Shown here: positions 32,690 to 64,000 of the stretch, piece after piece
Layout of the letters: the number at the start of each line of letters is the position of its first letter
Numbering within the stretch: position 1 is the first letter of the stretch
NCBI RefSeq assembly: GCF_963576545.1
Contig: NC_083653.1
Span: forward strand, 12,595,858 to 12,659,857
Source: Limanda limanda
Taxonomy: Eukaryota > Chordata > Actinopteri > Pleuronectiformes > Pleuronectidae
Length of the DNA stretch: 64,000 bases
Direction of reading: 5' to 3'
The notes under the pieces: model-generated
The model's database searches: none
Seen by the model: only the letters and a program-made list of their open reading frames with translations
Told to the model about the DNA's origin: nothing
Translations under genes and position numbers: made by a program

Positions 32690-35600
32690 TTTTTTTTCAA
32701 AACCCTGAATGCTTTATTGAAAATATGCATACATAACACTTTTCCTACAGAACAATACAAAACAGTACAATCACTTTTGTAAATAACACACTGAACGCAA
32801 AACCCACACATCACCCCGTCCCGCCCTCACCCAAGGAACTCAGAGATGCTACAGCAAGCCCTTAGTAATCCCCACCCATCACCTTACCCACAACCACCAC
32901 CCTCACCTCAGAGAGAGAAATAAGACATATTTAAGATCAGAAACAACTCCCTTGGTAAACTCAAGACAGAAGAACAGAGTAGACACCAGGTTGCATACAG
33001 ACATAGCATTTGCCACCAGCAGGTGAATAATGGGCTTTACTGAAACTCATGTTAGGGTTCATTTGTGTGTGATTTGCCTCGGGTCTTCTGAAATGATCTG
33101 GGTGTGGAAGAGGAGTCTGTTCTGCAGTCGGGGAGTCCAGGGTTCAAGACCGTGAATATCAGACCGTCACACTAGTTGTTTCTAAAGTGATTTGGCTTTG
33201 TTACGGGTCAGAGCAGTGGCAACTGTCAAATCAACAATGGCACACCAAGAGAGATTTTGTTCAATTACACAGACATGCGATAAAGAAGATTCTCACATGA
33301 AGGAAACTCTTTAGAGGCGAGGTTGGATAGTTCAAACCTGATTTGATTATAGGTAACACACTTCCTACAAAGACTCTTCCTATTGGCATGGGTGTTACTG
33401 TGCATATTCATTTATAATTGTAGTGGTAGATCAAATTTAACTAAACACAAAGAAACTAAGAAAACAAAGTATAAAAGAAAGTTAAGAGGGATTTGTAAAG
33501 ATTAAAAAAAAGTGAGGACTCCCAAGTGTCTGGTTATATTTTAATATGATCATACAGGGATAAAGGTCAACCCAAAAAAAATGATATAATGTGAACAAAA
33601 AAAAGATTTTAAGTAACAAAAAAGTTCAATAAAAACAGACAGAAAAGCACTGTTTTTTAAACATTTTCACTGTATATCAGTCTGTAGCAAATAGTCATTA
33701 CATACCCTGAAAAAGGGAGGAAGAAAGCTTTGAATGGTACACTGACCACTGAAGTACTTGGCTGGAGAGCAATGGGGGGGGGGTTAATGCGGAGTTCTCT
33801 CTAAGCTCCAAGAGTGGCAGCCTCCAGGTGAGGCTGCCATGATGCTTTATATGCAAGAGTTTTACATTGAAATAATCAGTCACTGCTTTTGGATGCATAG
33901 AGAGGGCTTGATTCCTTTAGCAATCTCCTGTTCGTTTTTAAGTCTTTGCCAAAGCAGCCTTGTTTAAAGCCAAACGTCTGGCGAGTGTGGTGACTGCAAG
34001 GCTACAAGAACCTAATGGATTCATGCCGCTGCAGTAGGTGCAAGACGGCAATGAGACCACTCAAAGTGCAGTTGGGTGGAGGGAGGGGTGTCATACATAC
34101 TGAAGGTTTGTGTGCAACTGTATGAACAGGAAGGCAGTTTGTGTATGTGTGTGTGTGTGTTTTGCTCCCTAACTCTGCGGGCTCAGAGCATGGTTCTGAT
34201 TATTGGTGCCTCCTTCTTCTCTCTAGGGCCCTGCTAACTACTCATTCAGTACGTTACAATCATCGAACTTCCCATATGAAATAACCCTTTGCTAATAAAC
34301 ACAACACTTAACAGCTTCTTTTTTTTTCTTCTTTTCTTTTTCTTAAACATGCCTCGACCAAATTGCTCTTTCCTAAATTTCTCCCCACAAAGGTGATTGG
34401 ATGCCAATAACTCAGTGCCGTTTGAATGCCACGTGGTTAAGGAGAAAAAACAAACAAATGTAAAAAAACAAAGCCCCAGATTAAAAAAAGTTTTTCGTTT
34501 ACAAAATGGCTCTCAAGAATTCTTTGTTCGACAGATAGAGGTCCTTACGGGGCTTTGGATAACTTAGAATCGTTTTTAAAATCCTCTTTACAATTTTACT
34601 ATGGGATTATAGGATCGTAGGGGGGAGTATTTTTTTTGCTGGTGTGAATTGAACACGCATACAAAAACACACAAGCCAATTAAACCTGCACCCACAAATG
34701 TAATCTCTCACATTGATGTGTGCATGCATTAACTCTCGCACTCACACTCACTCACACAAACACACACAGAGGGACAGCAGTCACCGGCCTGCAATCGAAA
34801 TCACACTTGAACCCTTGCATTTCTTTTGAGAAGGGATCATAGCGATCTGTCCAGACAGTGGAAACCCCACCTCACAGATAACGTCTGCCCCCTCCCTCGC
34901 TGCTGATATGTGACCTGTAATCCCTCTGTCCGTCTCCTCTTAGGCAGATGTAATGAAGTTGTGCGGTAGCGAGCTCGACAGAGGAGATTTTTTTGTTATT
35001 TGGGGTGGAGGGGGGCTGTCAAGTTGGAAACATTGCAGCGACTGTCCGTGTTAGGAGTTAAATTAAGGAATTAAAAAGTTTTGTTTTCCTAATGTCGAGA
35101 AACAGAAAGTGGAATCTTCAAGCTAAAGCTTTCCAAGGGCACTACTCGAGCTAAGATTCACCTCTTAAATGAGAATAAATGCTATGACTACCAATAAAAT
35201 AAATTTCCAACATTTAGCATAGCCTTGTTTTTGTGTTCTTTGTCAGCTGGTCGGTCAGTTTTTGCTTTTTTTTACCGTGGATATTCGGCTTTTGTCCAAC
35301 AATGTGAAGAATATAGCAAGAAGGGGGGGGGGGGGGGGAGAAAAAAAAAAATACATACAGAAGTGTTGCTATATCTCCCTACGCATCATCCTGCCCCAAA
35401 AACATCCCACCCATGTCCATTGAGACATTTTACAGGTAACTTGAGACAAAACAGGCAGACAAATGCAGTCCAATAGGTAGATGGTGGGTCTGCCGTGTCA
35501 GTCAGGCGGTGTCACAGGAACTTGATGTGCGCCGAGCTCAAGGTGGAGGTGGGTTTCCTGGGAAACTCTGTGAGGAACTGGCATGGCAGGTGACCATGCA

Positions 35601-35947
35601 GCGAGACAGGGGAGGGGAGGAGGGTTAGTTGGAGGAGGAGAACAGCCTGTCACAACTCGCCACTGGATGGCGGACGTATTCCCGCTGGGCATTGACTGGA
35701 GAGATCAAGTTTTGGATGAGGACTTGAAATTTCAGAGTGTCCGTCATCACCTCCACCATTTTGTCTAGGCCAGTCAGGAGACAAGTTGTCTCGCTTTTTG
35801 TTTACTCTTTTGTCTTGGTGGCTTTTGTTGTGTTATTCTTGACTTCATTTCTGTTGTTGGATTTTATTTGCCAGTTTAGATTTTGTTTCACTGTGGGATT
35901 CTTGGATTGTTGTCAAAGAGAGATGTCATTTGCTCCATGAGTGACCA
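32690..35947 (-). other. wdr26: Probable long 3' UTR of WDR26
   Basis: No exon signal between the WDR26 stop (35948) and a minus-strand AATAAAGCATTC near 32713. It includes a G16 homopolymer on the plus strand at 35323-35338 (C16 in the transcript). The extent is inferred; human WDR26 also has a multi-kilobase 3' UTR. Confidence 0.4.
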
Positions 35948-46179
<10,232 letters not shown>

Positions 46180-46614
46180 GCTGCCGCTGAGGATGTTGAC
46201 GACGCTACGGTTGAACTGGATGGCGGAGGTGGCTTGAGAGTGCGAAGCAAGTCCTAGGGCAACTCCAGAGAGGCCTGTAACAACTGCTGAAGCCCCGGGC
46301 TCTCCTGCTCCCTCCGCCGCCGAGGCTCGGTGCTTCTTCCGCGGGGGCGGCGACGCTCCGCCGGTGTCCGAGTCGGAGGAGGAGGAAGCGGAGGCCAGAG
46401 TTTCCTCACCGAGAGCGGCCGTGGTTAGAAGCCGGCGGAGCTCCGGGTGGGAAATGGAGGTTGCGCTGCCAGGTTTGAGGGCTCGTGGTCGGGCTGTGGA
46501 CGGACTGTCACTCCGGCGGCCCTGACAGTTCGCCCGTTCTTGTTGTTGTTTCTCTCCAAACAGCTGCAGCTCTAATGGAGTCCTGACGCCCTGACGTAAC
46601 CGGAAATTCCTACA
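46180..46614 (-). other. wdr26: Open in-frame 5' extension of WDR26 (145 codons, no AUG)
   Basis: From the in-frame TAG at 46617-46615 to the first AUG (46179) there are 145 sense codons with no stop. The predicted peptide is Ser/Ala/Pro-rich and ends [13 protein letters not shown] directly before MQANGAG. Candidate non-AUG starts include CTG at 46569-46567 and CTG at 46398-46396, which has A at -3 and G at +4. Translation is unproven; GC-rich 5' UTRs can be open by chance. Confidence 0.5.
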
Positions 46615-46640
46615 CTACCAAACTTCCGGGTAGAATATAA
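46615..46640 (-). promoter_or_regulatory. ETS-type site upstream of WDR26
   Basis: ACCCGGAAGTTTGG on the minus strand fits the ETS core CCGGAAGT that is typical of housekeeping CpG-island promoters. It sits just above the GC-rich 5' region of WDR26. Inferred only. Confidence 0.35.
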
Positions 46641-47084
46641 TCCATGGGTGGTGCATAAGAATTTAATCTGCCAACAAGAACACACAATAATCTCATTAGT
46701 ATTCATTTGGACAGAGAATTTACATCTCAGGAACATAACATCAGCATAACGTGTTTTACTGTCTTGGTATAGTTTATTGATATTATCGTTGCGCTATTTT
46801 TAAACTGCACCATTCACGCCACAGTAAATCATGTGGCCCAAAATGAATCCTCTAACAAATATAAGTTAAATAAGTATTTAAGTTATATTCATATTAAAAA
46901 AATAGACACTAGGTGGTGCTATCAGTGTCACTACTTACATATTTATAAATCTGTTCAGGTAAAAAAAACTCTAGTGTCTCTTCAGATACTATAAATATTT
47001 CAACATTGCAGCAGTTTAAGAAATCAAAGGAATATATGACCACTGACGTGTGACATTATAGGAAACTGACAACAAGGGATTTTT
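46641..47084. other. Spacer upstream of WDR26
   Basis: AT-rich, no gene or repeat end recognised apart from the start of the element at 47085. Confidence 0.5.
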
Positions 47085-47440
47085 AGGGCCCGAGCACCAG
47101 GCACTGACAGGTGAGGCCCTATTGAAATTGTAAGGATTATTATTCTTAGTATTATTATTATCCAGGCAAATGAATTGGCTTTTTGAGGGCTTTACCATGC
47201 AGACATTTTTACCAAAATTTGCAGAAAGTTAGAAAGTGGTGAAAATTTACGTATTCTGGAGGAATTTTCAATGGGCGTCGCAAAATGGCTCAACGATGAC
47301 CCCCGAGACCCCCGGAACGTGTTCACATTGACTGGTCTTCACAAAAATCGATTAACAGGTGAATCATGAGCAGACAAACAAAAAAGTCTTAGGTGCAATT
47401 GGAAAAACGCCACAGGAAGCATGCTATTTTGCATTTAGTT
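47085..47440 (+). mobile_element. GGGCCCGAGCAC... MITE-like element (copy 2)
   Basis: GGGCCCGAGCACCAGGCACT, GTGAGGCCCTATTGAAATTG, TAAGGATTATTATT and CAGGCAAATGAATTGGCTTT are collinear with the copy at 16073. It continues with AATGGGCGTCGCAAAATGGC, which is typical of longer versions. Right end uncertain. Confidence 0.6.
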
Positions 47441-48320
47441 TTCCCTTTTTTGATGACATTTTATCATTGAAGATAGTTCAACCTAAACAACAAATTAACA
47501 GGAAAAACAGAAGCTATTTATCTGGCTGGTGATTATTTTGTCACAATTAGTCAAATTTTCCGATTTCCAAATAATGTATTGAGTGTAGGGGCAGTTTATC
47601 ACTGATGAAATGTTTTTTTCATACTCAGTTTACTGCTCCTGCTCAAAGCCATGAAAGCTCTCTGTGAGACTAGACTGACATCTAGTGGAGGATTTGAATA
47701 TAATGTGGTCACAGTGTTTTTGATTCTGACTGCCAGGCAACATGAGTGTATCAAATGCTGAGCTCAGATTTGCTCTACTACATTGCTTAGAGGCCGATGC
47801 AACGATGCAACACTGAGGGTCTCTCATCAGGAGCAGCAGATAGCAGCATTATTCAACAGGATTCCAAGAAGGCCTGTGATGTGTCAATTCACCTATAGAC
47901 ACATATGCAGTCATTTTAGCTGTTGTTGTTACCAGTGTGCTGATTTCCGTGTGGACTTCAAGCCACATCCTGTCTGCTGTTAATAAAGTTGAAACAAACT
48001 CCAACATTGTTTGTCATGTTAAAAAACACCACCTTCACTCAGGACCTAAAATTAGCCTTTAGGATTAAAATAAATAATAATGTGAAATTTATAAAGGAAA
48101 TTATCAATAGAATAGAAGTATTTTTATATTAACTTCCTGCGCTGAAGCCCTTTGCGCACATCCTGCGCAGAAGCGGACTGCGCAGGATTCATTTAATTTT
48201 ATTTCATTAATTTTATTAATTAAATTTTTTATAATGTTTATCTATGTATTTAAATAGTGTAAGATATTGTTCAATAAGTCCTGACAATATTGGGGGATCA
48301 GTATCTTGATTTTTTTCAGA

Positions 48321-48394
48321 TGGGGAAGAGTGGGGATCGCACCCCCAACCTTTTGGTTGGAGAACGACCACTGTACCCACTAGGCCGCCCTTAC
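48321..48394 (-). repeat. tRNA-derived SINE head
   Basis: On the minus strand: GGGCGGCCTAGTGGGTACAG, TGGTCGTTCTCC, then GGTTGGGGGTGCGATCCCCA. These resemble a degraded A box and B box (GGTGCGATCCC) of a tRNA-like SINE. Paired arms for a functional tRNA are not intact, so it is not called a tRNA gene. Bases 47441-48320 and 48395-49087 around it show no gene. Confidence 0.6.
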
Positions 48395-49087
48395 ATCAAA
48401 GTTACAGCTGGATTAGCTGGCCACAGGAAGAAGATGGACAAATTATTGTGTGTGTCTGTGTCATTCTGTGCTGCTTTTGATAAACATTTCTGAGAAAATG
48501 TTGTGCTTTACTACATATATTTGACAGCCTTACATAAAAGTTACTTTTATATTTGTTATTGTTGTTGTGTTTTATGTTCCTAAATACATACTTTTGAATA
48601 AATGTACAGTATATTCATACTTGTTAAATGTTTGGTTAACTTTGTTCTGCTTTTATTTTTATTTGTAAACTTCCTTGAATGTGTACTTGTGTTTTGAAAT
48701 TGCTTCATGAATAAAGAATATTGTTATTATTATTTAGTTGTGGGGACATCCAATTAAATAATGTGTTCCCTTGTCCACCACAAGTACGATAACCTTAACC
48801 ACCACAACTAAATGCCCAAACTAAACCTTATTCTAACCCTAACCCCAAAACCAAGTATGTTAAGTTAGATGTACACACACAGTAGATAGATGGGTGTTGT
48901 AGATAGATAGAAAAGTATTATCATTAGTAGTAGTATAAGTTCCAAGTTCTGGCATGGGCTACAGGACTTTGGTCCACAGAGTGAGAGCCTACACAGTATG
49001 TTGTCTAAAAGAAGCTCCCAATTTCACCAACCCACTACTTGTGTGTGTTTTGTTGTTTATGTCTGCCTTAGACTGATTATAAGCTAT

Positions 49088-49418
49088 TGTAGCGTCCCCG
49101 CTTACCGAGGACAAGGAACTTGTTCGTCGTTTAACAACCTTTTATTAACCTTTACACGAACATGTGCACTTCTCGCTTCACTCTGTCACTCGCACACATC
49201 AACAACCCCTTCACTTCCTCATTGTCTCCCGATCCCCAACAAACCAGCCAATGAGAGACTGTCTTCCCCAAACAACCCTATGAACTATTGGTCCAAACAA
49301 TCAAATGTTCCACCCCCGACCACTTCACTGACGCTCAGGACATCAGAACACCCCTTAAACACAGTGTTTTACTGAACAACGTCAAAATCACACATAAACA
49401 TTAACTCAGTCCGTTACA
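49088..49418 (+). mobile_element. Solo LTR of an LTR retrotransposon
   Basis: 331-bp segment beginning TGTAGCGTCCCC and ending TCCGTTACA (TG...CA), flanked by the 4-bp direct repeat CTAT (49084-49087 and 49419-49422). No internal gag-pol region or second LTR is present, as expected after LTR-LTR recombination. The orientation (plus) is a guess from TG...CA only. Confidence 0.6.
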
Positions 49419-49537
49419 CTATGTTAGCGGTCAACTTGATGAGTACTGATGACAAGTAGCTCTCAAATATTTGTAAATCCTGAAATATAAATAAGAGTTT
49501 TGGCCTCAAAGAATCATGAATCACTTTGTGTTTGACA

Positions 49538-49689
49538 CTACAGCACGCCTACAGCACGCCTACAGCACGCCTACAGCACGCCTACAGCACGCCTACAGCA
49601 CGCCTACAGCACGCCTACAGCACGCCTACAGCACGCCTACAGCACGCCTACAGCACGCCTACAGCACGCCTACAGCACGCCTACAGCAC
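49538..49689. repeat. 11-bp minisatellite, unit CTACAGCACGC
   Basis: Thirteen identical full units plus a partial one. Because 11 is not a multiple of 3, all three frames stay open and give an artificial peptide of 11-residue period. It lies about 75 bp before the first UBA1-like exon. Confidence 0.98.
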
Positions 49690-49764
49690 CAACCCAAAGG
49701 CCTACTTTTCTTTACGTTTTTGCATTTCTGTGCTCGTAAGGTAAGTTTATCATCTGTCTTTCAG

Positions 49765-50845
49765 CCCACCAGATCTTGGGCCCCCTTCTGGTCAGGCCCA
49801 AAGAGGTGTCTTCACCACCTAGACTTAGACACCACACTAGCAATGCAAGTATCAGTCCATTATTTTAAGAGCACCTACTTGATGCATTATCTGCTTTTAA
49901 CTAATCTATTCAGATTCCAGTTGGTAACAGAATTGCTTTCGTTCTAGGAGCTGCACATGGATTATGTTGTGGCTGGGGCAAACCCTGTTTGCTCAGACAT
50001 ATGGCCTCCCAGGCAGCCCTGTCGTGCAGGTGTGGTCAAGATCTTGCAGGAGGTCAAGGTGCCGACCTTTACCCCTCGTTTAGGAGTTAAAATGTAACCG
50101 CCAGGACCTGCAGAATACAGTTTGCTTGCCTGGGTGCAAGTGAGTTCAACTCACCTTCTCACACTGATGAGATCAGTTTGGACTGAGGAGAATACATTCT
50201 CTAAAAACTATCTGTTTTATGACTTTACATTTTTCATTTTGGCATAGACGTCAGACAGTCAGTAGCTTCTGTTTAATGACAACTCATCGTGTCTTTGTGA
50301 TGGCTTTGTGTAACGGACATCAGCATCTCATAACCCCCAACTTCATGTTTTTGCAGTACTTGAATTGATTGGACGTTGTGGGATCGCTTTGAGGTCACAG
50401 GTTTGACACTCCGACAGTTCTTGGACTACTTTAAAGTACGTTCTCATCAACTCCCATCCTCAGTTTGTTGCCATGTGATTTCTGGCCTACAATTAACAAA
50501 CCCCATCTCTCTTCTGTCGCTCATTAGACAAAGTACAAGCTGGAGGTCACCATGCTTTCTCAGGTTGTGTCCATGCTCTATTCCTTCTTCCTGTCTGCTG
50601 AAAAACTCAGAGAGAGACTGGAACTGCCATGAGGAGATAACTTTACAGAGTTATGTTAAATGCTTGTGTTTAATTTGTTGCTCTAATGGTATTTTCCCTT
50701 ATCTCATAGGCTGACGGAGATTGTGACTAAGGTGTCCAAAAAGAAGCTGAGAAACCATGTGAAAGCCCTGGTGTTAGAGCTATGCTGTGACGACATGTAT
50801 GATGAAGACGTGGAAGTGCCCTATGTCCGATACACCATCCGCTGA
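49765..50845 (+). pseudogene. uba1: Truncated, intron-containing UBA1 (ubiquitin E1) pseudogene
   Basis: Five exon-like blocks of the 3' half of ubiquitin-activating enzyme 1. 49765-49840 gives APFWSGPKRC; 49948-50140 gives LHMDYVVAGAN, then after a frame shift LFAQTYGLPGS and, after another, VVKILQEVKVPTFTP; 50357-50435 gives, after an in-frame TGA and shift, WTLWDRFEVTG and LRQFLDYFK; 50528-50628 gives [19 protein letters not shown]; 50710-50845 gives [20 protein letters not shown] through VPYVRYTIR and stop. The Cys-containing catalytic part and adenylation exons are missing, at least one donor is changed (ATGAGG after 50628), and several indels break the frame. Introns are retained, so it arose by DNA duplication, not retroposition. 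The ubiquitin-fold end is oddly well kept. Confidence 0.88.
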
Positions 50846-52392
50846 GCTCCATACCCATCCGATGTTGCGGGGGACGGGGTGATTGTTATAATTGAGGATT
50901 GGGGTGGTTGGGTTGATCCTGGTTGGCTCTATTGGATCAATCAGTTTTCTGTTAGGCCTGTGGTTTGTGTAAACCTGTGCCTGAGTACATAGTCCCAGTA
51001 AGCTATCTTAAAGGATACCTGTATGTGTGTTAGGGATCCGGTTGGTGCTCGGCTGTGGGAATAGGGGGAGTCGCTGGAGGAAGGGAGCATGTATACTGGA
51101 TATCACAAAAGTGTCATTAGAATGAACCAGAGAAAAATAAATGTTTAAATAAAATGTCTACCTTTTCCCACTAGCTTGTGACTCTTTATCTGGAAGTCTG
51201 CCTGAAAACAATTCCCACACAGTAATATGGAAATCTATATGAAATAAATGTATTTTTATCATATAATATTCTAAGTATTCATTACATATGAAACAAGTCC
51301 AATTCGGTTTTACATGAATTGTGAAAGAACTAATTTAATTGTCCTTGTTCTATAGAGCAGTAGTTTCATTGCTTGTCCGTTTCTGTCCGTCCAACACTCC
51401 ACAATCCAAAGATATGAGTTTATTATAATTGATCTGATTATCATTTAACATATATGATCATTTAAAATTAAAAATATAGAAAGAAACACTAACTAAATAG
51501 GCCCCTTTTTATTGCAGATATTTTAAATTGTCATAGCTGTCCTGCATAATAAGAGCTGGGTTGCAATTGCTTTGGTTCTTGGTAGCAGACTCTGTTTGCA
51601 AATTAATCAATTAATCAACGAATGAATGAATAAACAAGCATCAAGTGGCCAAAGAATATTCCATTGTATTCATAATTAGATCAGTTATCACAGTAATCAG
51701 TTCAAATTACCAATCAGATTAAATTTATGAAAAAATAATGAATGCCTCCGGTGTCTTTGGCATAGATAATTAATTTAGATATTTTCCCCCAGCAAAACTA
51801 ATTGTGACTACAAATCTTACATGTGTCATCGTGTCATCCTTACCTGATCAAACCAGACCCCTCATAACACATACCACATAAAAGCTGCATGTGTTCAACA
51901 ACTACTAACATCTAAATTAACCATCCCATGGCAAAACTTAAGTGTAGTGCAAACATTTTTTATTAACACAGTATAAATACAGTTTGATCAACCTCAATTA
52001 TTTAAAAAAACCTGGCTTACAGGTAAAACAACATAGGAAAGTAATTTATCTACATCTGTTTCAAGCTTGTAATCCACATAGAGCTCTATCAGTCAAGTAC
52101 ACATTTTTTATGCTGAAGCCATGTGAGATATTCAAGTGTATCCCTGAAATATGTACAGCTACAAAATCCCTCTGTTCTTAAAGTTCTTTGTGGGTGAAGT
52201 TATATTTCACCGTTATAATTCTCATAATAGTATTTTGTTGTGTTGGTCTACCTCCATAAGCTTTACATTGCTACAGTTATGTATGAAAAAGATAAAAGGT
52301 CTAAAAAATGTGTATATGAGAGAAATGGAGCACCATGGTCCTCCTGCCAAGGCTTATCCTCGTGTTCATGACGTTTCCTCTGGGGAAATTAG
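50846..52392. other. Spacer between the UBA1 remnant and the ADCY3 3' end
   Basis: AT-rich; possible polyadenylation signals near 51138-51152 (plus) for the UBA1 copy and near 51957 (minus, AATAAA) for ADCY3, so about 52392-51950 is likely ADCY3 3' UTR. No further genes seen. Confidence 0.5.
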
Positions 52393-62899
<10,507 letters not shown>

Positions 62900-64000
62900 G
62901 ATGGTGGGGTCAATCCTCCTGATGCATGTAATACTGAGTTAGTGGTGCCGAGGCGCACGGGGTGACAACATCCACGGAGAAGCTGTGATGTGTCCCATCT
63001 TTGGAGATAATGACATGATCATGGTTTGAATAGTGCAAGGAGGTAATGTGCTTTCAATGCAGAAGATAATCCCATTCCAGAGTGAAGAGTTCCAAAAGTG
63101 TCACCTCAAATCCACCATTAAAAGTCTCTTACCTTAAGAGTTTATGACCATGTTTCTCCATGCAGGTGAAGTGCTGTTTATCTCTCGGTGGTTTCAGGAG
63201 GAAACCCCTCTTGCATCCTCTTCTTGGTGCCAATGCACATCTTCAGAACCGTGAGCCGAAGCTGGACGTCCATCTGCACGCTGCACATCATCTCCTCAAA
63301 CCAAACCCATATTCCTTCTATTCACTGCGAGCTCTCCACAACATACTGTACATCTACTCTGATCTATTCTGTCTTCTGATATCCGTCTTTTCCTTCTTTC
63401 TCCTCCCCCCTCCTCCCTTCTCTGAACACCAAATCCTCTGTTACTGTTGCTAAGACAAAACCAAAGTAACAGTCGGCTTGTGGCCACCTCGGCTTGTGGC
63501 CACCTCTGGGGAGGTGATGGTGAGAAGAAGAGAGGAAAAGAGGTGATTAAGTCAACAATAAACAGTTTATTATGTTTCCTATTAATCAGTCTTCCTTTTT
63601 CTCAGAGAATAATATGGCAACAGTTAGTAAATACACCACATTAACATTTTTAATGTTGTTATTTATGATAAAAAACCATTTAAATTGCAACATTTCTTTT
63701 ACATGTCCAGAGTCCACCTTGCCTCTCACCCAACGTCAGTTGGGATCGGACACTTATAGCACTATCAAATTATTATAGATCATTGGGGGAAACAAAACAT
63801 TGAAGCATGGACTAATGGAAGAGTATCATATTATCTTAGAGAAGATAATGTAGCGAGAAATTATTTTCATTTTTATTAATATATATCTGTTAGGTTTTTT
63901 GTTATTTGTATATTTATATTGGTACTGATGTGTTGTTGCTGTTTTTTGTGATGTCATGTTTCTGCTACTAATGTTTTTGTGAAGGACGATGGGAAGCAGC
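62900..64000. other. Upstream flank of ADCY3
   Basis: ADCY3 5' UTR or promoter is expected here. A possible non-coding first-exon donor on the minus strand is CTTAAGGTAAGAG near 63133. A 16-base word CGGCTTGTGGCCACCT is doubled in tandem at about 63474-63505. The last 400 bases are AT-rich with no gene seen. Confidence 0.4.

Noticed and set aside
48321..48394. A possible tRNA gene
   Set aside because: A and B boxes are only approximate and a full cloverleaf cannot be folded; flanks suggest a SINE.
48830..48850. Telomere-like CTAACCCTAACCCC
   Set aside because: Only about two units within ordinary spacer; chance or a common fish repeat.
49516..49947. 143-residue frame with an ARLQHAYSTPT repeat
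   Set aside because: The 11-bp minisatellite keeps all frames open; the tail merely reads into UBA1 pseudogene sequence (APFWSGPKRC).

Overview
The window looks like teleost (probably percomorph-type) nuclear DNA. The genes are split by many short GT-AG introns, the proteins match vertebrate families with fish-like divergence, and the spacers hold long CA/GT microsatellites, MITEs, hAT remnants, tRNA-derived SINE pieces and a LINE tail seeding an ATCT repeat. There is no sign of prokaryotic organisation, CRISPR or phage. No species can be named from sequence alone. All exon models below were read by eye from splice sites, reading-frame continuity and recalled family sequence; no alignment was run.

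Layout, left to right. 10-254 (+): last coding exon of an estrogen-related receptor, followed by its 3' UTR and repeat-bearing spacer to 6.6 kb. 6.6-14.4 kb: a compact block of three motile-cilium genes, namely DNAAF6/PIH1D3 (-, one open exon), RSPH9 (+, five exons) and DRC3/LRRC48 (-, twelve exons). DNAAF6 and RSPH9 are head to head about 0.5 kb apart; RSPH9 and DRC3 are tail to tail. 16.6-30.2 kb (-): FEZ2, a kinesin-1 adaptor, with a long 3' UTR and a transposon-rich first intron. 30.3-32.7 kb: spacer with a LINE tail and a tetranucleotide array. 32.7-46.6 kb (-): WDR26, scaffold of the CTLH/GID ubiquitin ligase, with fourteen coding exons. 46.6-52.4 kb: spacer with a MITE, a tRNA-like SINE, a solo LTR, an 11-bp minisatellite and a decayed intron-containing copy of the 3' part of UBA1 (+). 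52.4-62.9 kb (-): ADCY3, the membrane adenylyl cyclase of olfactory and primary cilia, with twenty coding exons. 62.9-64.0 kb: upstream flank.

Most notable observations: (1) two introns of DRC3 can only be closed as U12-type AT-AC introns, each with a near-perfect minor-spliceosome donor and branch site; (2) the WDR26 reading frame stays open for 145 codons upstream of its first AUG, suggesting a non-AUG N-terminal extension; (3) four ADCY3 splice sites lie next to CA/TG microsatellites, one of which replaces the polypyrimidine tract; (4) axonemal genes for dynein assembly, radial spokes and the nexin-dynein regulatory complex are packed in 8 kb; (5) there is a multi-exon, frameshifted UBA1 remnant. 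I did not find a wholly new biological system; the best candidates for new biology are regulatory or splicing features of known genes.
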